Shown in pieces: positions 1-5,842 of a stretch of DNA of 8,319 nt. Origin of the DNA: Pseudomonadota bacterium (GTDB lineage: Bacteria; Pseudomonadota; Alphaproteobacteria; Rhodospirillales; UBA2165); contig JAQCKY010000075.1 in the NCBI GenBank assembly GCA_027592155.1, positions 1 through 8,319 of the forward strand, given 5' to 3'. Within the stretch, counting starts at the first letter, position 1. The number at the start of each line of letters is the position of its first letter. Made by a program: the position numbers and the translations under genes. The notes under the pieces were generated by a model that saw nothing but the letters and a program-made list of their open reading frames with translations, did not search any database and was not told the origin of the DNA.

Positions 1-919
1 CTTCGACTTCCATGCCCGAAATTCCGACCATGGACCGCCCGCCGGATTTCTGACGGGCTTCGTCGTACCACGGGCGTAGGAGATTGACTTCCTGCTGGAG
101 CCCTTGAACGAGTTTTTCGGAATCGCTGAGCTCAACCACCGGTGCCGGGAAGGCAACCGGGCAAGCCCAGCCTTCTTCGTCACCGCCGGCGGCAGAGGCC
201 GGGGGATCGTCAGGGAAGTCTTCTAGGATCGGGCCGTCATTGCGTTCCAGCAGTTCCAATGCCGTCAAAAGTACGCGGCGTTGGAAATCAGGCTCGTTCG
301 GCGCGCCGAACGGGCGGCCCAACTCAAACGGCACGGCGAGTCCGCGCGGCGGGCGCATCTTTTCGACATGCAGCCGGATCAGTCCGATCACGACGGTGGG
401 GATGCCTTCTTCTTCGAGGTAATGTGCAAGCCCGCTTACAGCGCGCGTGCATTGGGGTCAGACGGGAGTGAGGATGACGCCGTTTACCCCGTCGGCTTTA
501 AGGATACCGGCGAGGTCTCGCGCCGCCGCCTCTTGGGTCTCGGGCGGTGAGGCCCCCATGAAAGAGAAATGATTGGTGGCGATAGAGCCGATTTTGCCGT
601 CGGCCTTCAACTCGCGAAGCCGGTCGACCGGGAAGCAGATATTGAGATCCTGCTGGTACCCTGATCGGTCGAAATTGGTCGAGGCGTGGCTCATCACGAT
701 CTCGCTCATACCGCCGTCTTCCGGGATGATCCGGTATTCGCCCAGGCTGTGGGTGAAGGGCTTATCCGCCCGTTTGTGGAGCCCGGCCGTGGTGACGATT
801 GCAATTTTGCGTTCGCTGAGCGGTGGGCCCGCCACGCACTCTACGTCGTCATAGTGGGGCAGATCCTGGTTGACCAGCCTGTTCCGCGCCGCATCGGGCA
901 TTTCATGTAGATGTACCAT
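1..919 (-). CDS. GrdB-like selenoprotein (Sec-x-x-Cys), copy A, 3' end outside window
   Basis: This is a selenoprotein of the glycine/sarcosine/betaine reductase selenoprotein B family. It starts at ATG 917-919 behind GGAGG (924-928) and reads through an in-frame TGA at 458-460, giving Sec154 in the motif PVUPQCTRA, with the partner Cys157. The UxxC selenenylsulfide pair followed by TR matches the redox centre of clostridial GrdB (UxxCTR). The family signature continues on both sides of the TGA: STNFDR, DRLREL and SFMGA before it, FELGRPFGAP and EPDFQRRV after it. About 306 codons are visible with no other stop, and the paralogue next to it suggests roughly 100 more lie beyond the left edge. 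It is the last visible gene of the minus-strand cluster, 41 bases after its paralogue. No GrdA/GrdC/GrdD/GrdE partners are visible, so the substrate is unknown. A gene caller would stop at the TGA and report a 153-residue fragment. Confidence 0.9.
425..451 (-). promoter_or_regulatory. SECIS hairpin of GrdB-like copy A
   Basis: This hairpin begins 7 nucleotides after the UGA and ends at nucleotide 33. Twelve positions face each other, from TGCA...TGCA at the base to GCT/AGC under the loop. Ten are Watson-Crick pairs; the exceptions are one C.U and one G.G mismatch. The loop is GUA at nucleotides 19-21 after UGA. It meets the usual bacterial SECIS rules as I know them: loop 16-37 nucleotides from UGA and a G in the first two loop positions. 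It would bind SelB and direct Sec insertion at 458-460. The same structure recurs with compensatory changes at 1702-1728. Confidence 0.85.
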
Positions 920-960
920 TACGCCTCCAGATAGGGGTTGTTCGCAAAACTAATTCAAAC

Positions 961-2196
961 CTAATTGACCGCGAGTTTGTGGTGTTTCTGATGGATCGGC
1001 AACAAGCGCCGGTCCGACATTTTCATGAGAACCTCGTCACCGGACAACCGACAGGATTCGTTCACCAGTGCCAATATCTTACCGATGGCCGTCTCACCGT
1101 AATACCAATCCGCGAGAGATTTATCGGTGGCGTTGCCAGGCTGCGCCGCCGCTGCCTCGAAGTAGTAGGCCTTGAGATCATCGGCGGCCAGTTTGACCAT
1201 CTGAAAGCGCGGGATGTCGGTCCGGGGCGGCGCGCTATCGACGTCGTCGATCAGTGAAACGAAATATTCGCTCAGAATATCCAGATCGACCTCGGAAATG
1301 CCGACGGTGGTGCGGCCGTTGCGTTTTTCGACGCCGAGGTCGTACCAGCTTCGCAGCCGATCCATCTCTTGTTTCAGCGCGCCTAAGGGGTCTTCCTCGA
1401 CGGTGATTTCCTTGACCGCTTCGCTGAAATTGACGACGCAAGCCCAGCCTTCCGTATCTTCCTCGGAGGCGGACCCCGGTGCTTCTTCGGGAAAGTCCTC
1501 CAGGACCGGGCCGGAGTCTCGTTCCAGCAATTTAAGCGCCGCCTTCAGCACCCGGCGCTGGAAGTCCGGCTCGTCGGGCGCGCCAAAGGGGCGGCCCAAC
1601 TCGAACGGTGCCCAAAGGGCCCGCGGCGGATTGATCTTGAGGGTATGTTCCTTGACCAGACTGACTTGGGTGGTCGAAATGCCCTCGCGCTCAATGTAAT
1701 GTGCAAGCGCGCCCACGGCACGCGTGCAGGAGGGTCAGACAGGGCACAGCATGACCGTGTCGACCTCGTCCTTTCGCAGGATGTCGACCAGGTCACGCAC
1801 GGACGGGGCCATCTTCTCCGGCGGCGTCGCCCCCATGAAGGAGAAGTGATAATCGGCCATCGAGCCGACAAAACCTTCGTCAACAAGTTCCCGGAGGCGG
1901 TCGAACGGCATTGCCACGTTGACATCCTGCATGAAGCCGATGCGGTCGAAATTAGTCGACACATGGCTCATGACCAGATCGGCCTCATCGATGTCGCCGG
2001 GGATGATGCGGTAATCGCCGCTTTCCTCGGTGAACAGCCGGTCGCCCCGCCGGTGCAATCCGGCGGTGGAGATCAGCGCAACGCGGCGCTCCGATAAGGG
2101 CTTGCCCTTAACGAAAGGGGTCTCGTCGAAGCTCGGCATATCTCGATCGAGATAGGCTTGCCGCTCGTCGTCCGGAAACTCGCTAACTTTTACCAC
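961..2196 (-). CDS. GrdB-like selenoprotein (Cys-x-x-Sec-x-x-Cys), copy B, complete
   Basis: This is the complete paralogue of the gene at 1-919, 411 residues counting Sec, close to the usual length of the selenoprotein B family. The start is GTG 2194-2196, with AAGGA at 2203-2207 overlapping the stop of the gene before it; the 9-base gap suggests translational coupling. The in-frame TGA at 1735-1737 gives Sec154 in CPVUPSCTRAVG, so Cys157 is the resolving partner as in GrdB (UxxC). Cys151 adds a CxxU half that copy A lacks (Thr there). N-terminal family motifs include KPLSERR, STNFDR, DRLREL and SFMGA. After the Sec come FELGRPFGAP and EPDFQRRV, then a C-terminal region of about 150 residues ending at TAG 961-963. 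The role is probably reductive cleavage or selenol-based redox on an unknown substrate. Assignment to glycine, sarcosine or proline reduction is not supported, because the partner subunits are missing. Confidence 0.92.
1702..1728 (-). promoter_or_regulatory. SECIS hairpin of GrdB-like copy B
   Basis: This hairpin occupies nucleotides 7-33 after the UGA, the same register as in copy A. Of twelve facing positions, ten are Watson-Crick, one is G.U and one is the same C.U mismatch as in copy A. The loop is GUG at nucleotides 19-21. Compared with copy A, the loop-closing pair changes from U-A to C-G, the next pair is conserved, and a G.G mismatch becomes G-C. These changes keep or improve pairing, so the structure rather than only the protein sequence appears conserved. 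It would direct Sec insertion at 1735-1737. Confidence 0.88.
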
Positions 2197-2205
2197 GATA
2201 GGTCC

Positions 2206-2883
2206 TTAAGCCGACTTTTTGGTTTCGAAGGGCTGCGGGTCGTTCCACCAGCAGTCGCGCATGTAGTTCACATAGTCTTCGGGGTTGATAGCCGTCGACT
2301 TCTTGAACAGGGTCATCACCGGATCGTCTTCAATATCTACTTCAAGACTGTCAGTGAACCTATTCCAAAAATTGAAAAATCCCGATACCATGGAGATCTC
2401 CACGATCTGGGCTTCGTTGTAATATTTCTTGAGCTCCGCCATCGCCGCAGTGTGTTGCGGCGGGTTGCCCGGCGATCCCTGATACTGCTTCTCGGTCATG
2501 ACTTCTGCCCATTTGATGGCGGCTTTCTCTTCATCGGTGAAGAAGTCCGAGTTTTGGTAATCGCCTTTGATGGCGTCGAATGTTTCTTCCGTAAAGTCCA
2601 ACGCTCGACCGAGCGTTACATTATGGCCTGTTCAATAGGCGCACCCGTTGAGTGTCGAGGTCTTGAGGATGACCAGGCACTTGGTGCGGACCGGAAGGTT
2701 CTCGGTAATTTCCTGGCGCAAGGACGCAACGATGAAGCTGAAAATCGACTGGGCCAGCTTCGGCGTGTGCGAGGCGACACGGACGGCATTGGCGACACGT
2801 CCGAACATCTTATGGGAATGCTTGAACAGCACCGCCTGGTCTGGATTAGCCTCGTCATCCGAGGGAATGGGTAAATGAGCCAT
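2206..2883 (-). CDS. AhpD/CMD-fold selenoprotein (Cys-x-x-Sec), minus-strand copy
   Basis: This is a carboxymuconolactone decarboxylase/AhpD-fold protein of 225 residues counting Sec. It starts at ATG 2881-2883 with GGAG at 2890-2893. The in-frame TGA at 2632-2634 gives Sec84 in NGCAYUTGHN, replacing the second Cys of the CxxC active site of AhpD-type alkylhydroperoxidases (Cys81 is the partner, and His follows three residues after Sec). The reading resumes with a helical half typical of the family (KWAEVMTEKQY, EISMVSGFFNF) and ends at TAA 2206-2208. An oddity: the position twelve residues before Cys81, which is the conserved Glu of the AhpD proton relay and is Glu in the plus-strand paralogue, is Cys69 here. 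The gene lies 46 bases after the EthD-like gene and 9 bases before GrdB-like copy B, so it is probably co-transcribed with both. The likely role is a peroxidase or thiol-disulfide redox partner; the substrate is unknown. Confidence 0.9.
2600..2617 (-). promoter_or_regulatory. SECIS hairpin of minus-strand CMD selenoprotein
   Basis: This is a perfect 7-bp stem, AACGCTC paired with GAGCGTT, around a GGUC loop. The stem starts 15 nucleotides after the UGA and the loop occupies nucleotides 22-25. The loop begins with G and contains GU, the feature SelB reads in the E. coli fdhF SECIS, whose apical loop I recall as also GGUC. The geometry is the same, base for base, as at 4107-4124, with two stem pairs replaced by compensating ones. 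Confidence 0.87.
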
Positions 2884-2929
2884 TTATTTCTCCGTTTCTC
2901 GTTGGTCTTGGTGATTATTCTTCAACAGC

Positions 2930-3700
2930 TTAGTCGACTTTTGGCCACATGCGCTGTGCAACGCTGGGCGAGCCCGGTGAGTGAATGGTGTAGGTGACGA
3001 CCCGGTTGGTCCATTCGCCGTCGTCCGATCCGAGGGCTTCATGCGCGTGGAACCCCTCCATGCGCGCCTGCAGGGAGGTGTATTCGTACATCACGGCATG
3101 TTTTGCCCAGCCCGCGATGGAGGCGAGGCGACGCCCGCAGACGACGCCGTGCATCTTGGCAATCGCGGGCATCCGGTAATTGGTATACCAGGCGCCGACG
3201 TCGAGCTCTTCTTCTAGTGTGCCGGTGCGGAAACTGCCCATCTGGATCGCCGGGGCGGGGGCCGTGCCAGGCAGGCGCGTTCCCGCTTCGGGGCCATCGA
3301 CGCGCAGAACCTCTGAATAGATTCCCAGACGAGAGCCGATCCGGCGGCCGACCATCTCTTTGGCATCGGCGGTTTCCGTTTCATTTATCTGCTCAGCCGA
3401 CGGGCGAAAGAAAATATGAGGATGAGCCGCACCGGCCAGCACGATAAACTGCGATCCGGTCGGGACGTCGTCCGCTGCGGGCGGGCGCTGCATCTTGTCG
3501 TGGAAGGGCACATTGTTGGACCCGCCCGGAATTTCATAAGAGGCGGCCCACATAATCCCCGGAAAAGCGACGACTCGGGGAAGATGAACGTCGTGAAGCC
3601 AGGCAAAATACTCGTCCCGGCCTTGTTCGGGGAGATCGTACCAAACTGCGCGTATACCTTGATCCATTTTAGGTTTTCCCTGTTTGTCGAAAAGAGGCAC
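2930..3700 (-). CDS. EthD-like dimeric alpha/beta-barrel protein heading the selenoprotein operon
   Basis: This protein of 256 residues looks like two ferredoxin-like dimeric alpha/beta-barrel (EthD/DUF4286-type) halves. The first half carries GIRAVWYDLPEQG and YFAWLHDVHLPRV. The second carries WYTNYRMPAIAKMHG and later HAVMYEYTS. A linker rich in Pro and Gly (around LPGTAPAPAIQ) joins them. Such folds bind small hydrophobic or aromatic molecules or act as small oxygenases and lyases; I cannot name a reaction. I chose GTG 3698-3700 because AAGAGGAG (3705-3712) sits just upstream and a promoter candidate gives a leader of about 24 bases. ATG 3665-3667, just before the conserved IRAVWYD segment, is the alternative, with a weaker AGGGA. 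An upstream ATG at 3749-3751 falls inside the promoter and is unlikely. There is no internal stop and no Sec. The gene ends at TAA 2930-2932 and leads the four-gene minus-strand series. Confidence 0.75.
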   Translation of the reverse strand: MPLFDKQGKPKMDQGIRAVWYDLPEQGRDEYFAWLHDVHLPRVVAFPGIMWAASYEIPGGSNNVPFHDKMQRPPAADDVPTGSQFIVLAGAAHPHIFFRPSAEQINETETADAKEMVGRRIGSRLGIYSEVLRVDGPEAGTRLPGTAPAPAIQMGSFRTGTLEEELDVGAWYTNYRMPAIAKMHGVVCGRRLASIAGWAKHAVMYEYTSLQARMEGFHAHEALGSDDGEWTNRVVTYTIHSPGSPSVAQRMWPKVD

Positions 3701-3704
3701 GATT

Positions 3705-3712
3705 CTCCTCTT
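3705..3712 (-). promoter_or_regulatory. Ribosome binding site deciding the GTG start at 3700
   Basis: AAGAGGAG lies four bases upstream of GTG 3698-3700. It is the best Shine-Dalgarno match near this gene's 5' end. It favours the GTG over ATG 3667 (only AGGGA, about nine bases away) and over ATG 3751. Confidence 0.55.
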
Positions 3713-3738
3713 GCCGATCAATTTTTTAAACTTATAAT
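3711..3738 (+). promoter_or_regulatory. Candidate sigma70-type promoter of the plus-strand CMD selenoprotein
   Basis: On the plus strand, TTGCCG (3711-3716, four of six) and a perfect TATAAT (3733-3738) are spaced by 16 bases. The predicted start, near 3745, would leave a leader of about 90 bases before ATG 3835. Its -10 box overlaps the -10 box of the opposing promoter, so the two could compete for polymerase. Confidence 0.45.
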
Positions 3739-3759
3739 TCGACAGATACAAATATACAA
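3731..3759 (-). promoter_or_regulatory. Candidate sigma70-type promoter of the minus-strand selenoprotein operon
   Basis: On the minus strand, TTGTAT (3754-3759) as -35 and TATAAG (3731-3736, five of six matches) as -10 are separated by 17 bases. The predicted start, near 3724, lies about 24 bases before the GTG start codon. The region is AT-rich compared with its surroundings. The -35 match is weak (three of six), so this is a candidate only. Confidence 0.45.
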
Positions 3760-3761
3760 TG

Positions 3762-3787
3762 TACTTACCAAAAAGTAACTAACTAAC
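3762..3787. repeat. Short inverted repeat and TAAC triplet in the divergent leader
   Basis: TACTT (3762-3766) and AAGTA (3773-3777) form a 5-bp inverted repeat with a 6-base spacer. They run into three tandem copies of TAAC (3776-3787). The location between the divergent promoters and the plus-strand gene suits an operator, but the repeats are short enough to be chance in AT-rich DNA. Confidence 0.3.
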
Positions 3788-3834
3788 AATCTATCCGTCG
3801 ACAACGATATTAGCTTCCCGGAAAGGAACAGGCC

Positions 3835-4500
3835 ATGGCAATAGAGCGCGTTAGTATGCTCGATCTCGAGACCGACGATAAAGAACTCCAAAACCTCTTC
3901 GGCGCGGTGACCGCCATGTTGGGACGGGTGCCCAATTCCTACCGGGTTTTGGCCCAATCGCCGCTGGTCGCCAAGATGCTGGTGCCCTTCAACGCAGTCA
4001 TGCAGCGGGAAGGTGCCGGAAGTGTCTTGACCACCAAGATCAAGGAGATGGTTGTCGTCAAAACCAGTCATGTGAATGGCTGCAAATATTGATTCGCGCA
4101 TAACACGTCGCTTGGTCAAGCGGCTGGCATTACCGAAGAACAGATCATCGATATCGGCACCGACGACTATATGGACTCCGAGCACCTCTCGGACCGCGAA
4201 AAGATGGCGGTCCTCTGGGCCGAGCATGTAACGAAAAACACCGCCCGGGATCATGACGATATCTACCTCAAGGTCCGCGAACACTTCTCCGAGGTCGAGA
4301 TTATCGAGCTCACATTGATGAGTGGGTTTTTCAATATGTTCAATCGACTAATGGATTCTCTTAAAGTTCCATTGGAGATTCAGGGCGAGGTCGACAAGAT
4401 CCAACGGTCGCTCCATCTCGACCCCGAGAAGGTCAAGAACTACATGGCCACCATGGTTGAGGATTGGCCCGACAAAATCCCCGGTCCCAACCCCGATTAA
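3835..4500 (+). CDS. AhpD/CMD-fold selenoprotein (Cys-x-x-Sec), plus-strand copy
   Basis: This second AhpD/CMD-fold selenoprotein is 221 residues counting Sec, paralogous to the gene at 2206-2883. The start is ATG 3835-3837 with AAAGGA at 3822-3827. The in-frame TGA at 4090-4092 gives Sec86 in NGCKYUFAHN, with Cys83 as the partner. Unlike the minus-strand copy, it keeps the Glu (Glu71) twelve residues before the Cys, the spacing of the AhpD catalytic Glu. A His follows three residues after Sec; M. tuberculosis AhpD has it at four. Reading resumes through LWAEHVTK and a LMSGFFNMFNRLMDSLKV helix shared with the paralogue, to TAA 4498-4500. It is transcribed alone, divergently from the operon, and ends at a terminator. 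The likely role is peroxide or thiol-disulfide redox chemistry with a selenol attacking group; the substrate is unknown. Standard calling would give fragments of 85 and 109 residues. Confidence 0.92.
4107..4124 (+). promoter_or_regulatory. SECIS hairpin of plus-strand CMD selenoprotein
   Basis: GTCGCTT (4107-4113) pairs with AAGCGGC (4118-4124), seven pairs including one U.G, around the loop GGUC (4114-4117). Stem and loop occupy nucleotides 15-32 after the UGA, exactly as at 2600-2617. Relative to that hairpin, the outermost pair is G-C instead of A-U and the loop-closing pair is U-A instead of C-G. It would direct Sec insertion at 4090-4092. Confidence 0.87.
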
Positions 4501-4503
4501 GGA

Positions 4504-4520
4504 CCGGTTCGACAAACCGG
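4504..4520 (+). repeat. Small hairpin just after the CMD selenoprotein gene
   Basis: CCGGTT and AACCGG form a perfect 6-bp stem around CGACA, four bases after the stop codon. No T-run follows directly. It may protect the 3' end or assist the terminator that begins at 4528. Confidence 0.4.
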
Positions 4521-4527
4521 AATTGTT

Positions 4528-4560
4528 AAACGGCCGTCCACAGGGGCGGCTGTTTTCTTT
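4528..4560 (+). terminator. Rho-independent terminator after the plus-strand CMD selenoprotein
   Basis: A stem of twelve pairs (AAACG then GCCGTCC against GGGCGGC then TGTTT, with two G.U pairs) encloses an ACAG loop. It is followed by a T-rich tail interrupted by one C. It lies 27 bases after the stop codon and separates this gene from the cysteine synthase. Confidence 0.8.
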
Positions 4561-4573
4561 AACCACAAGACCC

Positions 4574-4585
4574 GGTCCCGGGACC
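4574..4585. repeat. 12-bp perfect palindrome upstream of the cysteine synthase
   Basis: GGTCCC is followed directly by GGGACC. It lies 15 bases upstream of a possible promoter for the cysteine synthase gene. It could be a regulator site, but only its symmetry supports that. Confidence 0.3.
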
Positions 4586-4599
4586 CGAGAGCGATTGCA

Positions 4600-4627
4600 T
4601 TGCCACTCGACCATCTATCGCTAGTAT
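4600..4627 (+). promoter_or_regulatory. Weak candidate promoter of the cysteine synthase gene
   Basis: TTGCCA (4600-4605, five of six) and TAGTAT (4622-4627, four of six) are spaced by 16 bases. A leader of about 107 bases would follow before ATG 4742. TATAAA at 4634-4639 is another possible -10, without a well-spaced -35. I see no riboswitch fold that I recognise in the 4640-4741 leader. Confidence 0.35.
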
Positions 4628-4741
4628 TGCGGCTATAAAAATCGGTCCGGGGAGACGTTGGCAGGTCTGGGCAAAGCCGCATTAGTTGAAGGGTAACCCC
4701 GACGTTTCGACGCATTTAAATTCTTTGAGGGAGCGAGCAAA

Positions 4742-5797
4742 ATGGGAAAGACCTACGCAAATATTCTCAAGACCGTCGGAAATACCCCGGTTGTTCGGAT
4801 CAATAAACTGGCTCCGGAAGGGATCAATCTGTTTGTTAAGATCGAGGCCTTTAATCCTCTGGGATCGGTGAAGGACCGTCTTGCCCTGGGCATCATCGAG
4901 GATGCCGAGAAATCCGGCGCGCTCAAGCCGGGGCAGACCGTCATCGAGGGCTCGAGCGGCAATACCGGTATCGGCCTCGCCATGGTCTGCGCGCAAAAAG
5001 GATACCCGCTGGTCGTCACGATGGCCGAGAGTTTCAGCGTCGAGCGGCGCCGGCTGATGCGCTTTCTCGGCGCCAAGGTGATCCTGACCCCGGCGACGGC
5101 AAAAGGAACTGGCATGGTCGACAAGGCCGCCGAGCTGGCGGAAGCCAACGGCTGGTTCCTAACCCGCCAGTTCGAGAACCAAGCCAATCCCGACATGCAC
5201 GCCCGCACCACCGCACAGGAGATCATTGCGGATTTCGAAGGCGAGGCGTTGGATTACTGGGTCACTGGTTACGGCACCGGCGGCACGTTACAAGGTGTTG
5301 CGCGGGTGCTTTCGGAAAAACGCCCCGAGACCAAAGTTGTCGTCTGCGAGCCTGAAGACGCCCAGCTTCTCGGCAGTGGCAAACCACAGGAACGCCAGGA
5401 CAATGGCGCCCCCGCCGCCAGCCATGAGGCTTTCAAACCCCATCCCATGCAAGGCTGGACTCCTGACTTTATCCCCAAGATCACCGGCGATGCCGTCGAT
5501 ATGGGTCTCATCGATCAACTGGTCACGGTGACCGGCGCCGAGGCCATGCAGTGCAGTCGCGACTTGGCACAAAAAGAAGGCATTCTGGTCGGAACCTCGT
5601 CCGGTGGCACCTTCGCCGGCGCATTGAAGGTTTGCCGGAGCGCACCGGCCGGATCGACGGTTCTGTGCATGTTGCCCGATACAGGCGAGCGCTATCTCAG
5701 CACACCGTTGTTTGCCGATATCCCCGCGGACATGTCCGACGAAGAAGTCGAGATTTCACGCTCAACGCCGAACTATCATTTGGAACCGGCGGCCTAG
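4742..5797 (+). CDS. cysK: Cysteine synthase (O-acetylserine sulfhydrylase)
   Basis: This cytoplasmic PLP enzyme joins sulfide to O-acetylserine to give cysteine; enzymes of this family can also use selenide. It has 351 residues, somewhat longer than the usual 310-330. Visible signatures are NTPVVRI near residue 14, the PLP lysine Lys44 in GSVKDR, the substrate loop SSGNTG (71-76), the phosphate-binding GTGGT (178-182), QGWTPDFIP (237-245) and GTSSGG (284-289). Extra residues lie around 207-232. The start is ATG 4742 with AGGGAG at 4728-4733; the stop is TAG 5795-5797. The gene follows a strong terminator, so it is its own unit or an operon with the oxidoreductase 45 bases downstream. A cystathionine beta-synthase-like specificity cannot be excluded from sequence alone. 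A link to the selenoprotein cluster is only suggested by proximity. Confidence 0.82.
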   Translation: MGKTYANILKTVGNTPVVRINKLAPEGINLFVKIEAFNPLGSVKDRLALGIIEDAEKSGALKPGQTVIEGSSGNTGIGLAMVCAQKGYPLVVTMAESFSVERRRLMRFLGAKVILTPATAKGTGMVDKAAELAEANGWFLTRQFENQANPDMHARTTAQEIIADFEGEALDYWVTGYGTGGTLQGVARVLSEKRPETKVVVCEPEDAQLLGSGKPQERQDNGAPAASHEAFKPHPMQGWTPDFIPKITGDAVDMGLIDQLVTVTGAEAMQCSRDLAQKEGILVGTSSGGTFAGALKVCRSAPAGSTVLCMLPDTGERYLSTPLFADIPADMSDEEVEISRSTPNYHLEPAA

Positions 5798-5842
5798 CGC
5801 CCCAATGATCGGTCTCGATATTCGAAACAAAGGAAAGCAGCT

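Noticed and set aside
1214..1699. Plus-strand open frame of 161 residues inside GrdB-like copy B
   Set aside because: It is a Ser/Arg-rich shadow frame opposite the real coding strand.
1..2196. A glycine or proline reductase operon
   Set aside because: Only the selenoprotein B-type subunit is present, twice. No protein A, protein C or proprotein partner gene is visible in the window.
2158..2874. Long open frame on the plus strand (238 residues)
   Set aside because: It lies antisense to the CMD selenoprotein, resembles no family I know, and is explained by codon bias on the other strand.
3701..3751. Upstream ATG (3749-3751) as start of the EthD-like gene
   Set aside because: It would place the start inside the likely promoter, and the added residues are lysine-rich and unlike the family; a good ribosome binding site sits before GTG 3700.
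458..4092. The four in-frame TGA codons as true stops, sequencing errors or pseudogene mutations
   Set aside because: All four fall at redox-active positions, homology resumes in the same frame, no other stop occurs, and each is followed by a SECIS-like hairpin that covaries between paralogues.
458..4092. UGA reassigned to tryptophan
   Set aside because: The other genes contain no internal TGA and use TGG for Trp. The UGA positions align with active-site Cys/Sec, not with Trp.
3718..4284. Minus-strand open frame of 188 residues opposite the plus-strand CMD selenoprotein
   Set aside because: It is antisense to a well-supported gene and runs through the divergent promoter region; no family features.
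4640..4741. A riboswitch or attenuator in the cysteine synthase leader
   Set aside because: I could not find a convincing conserved fold or leader peptide in this stretch.
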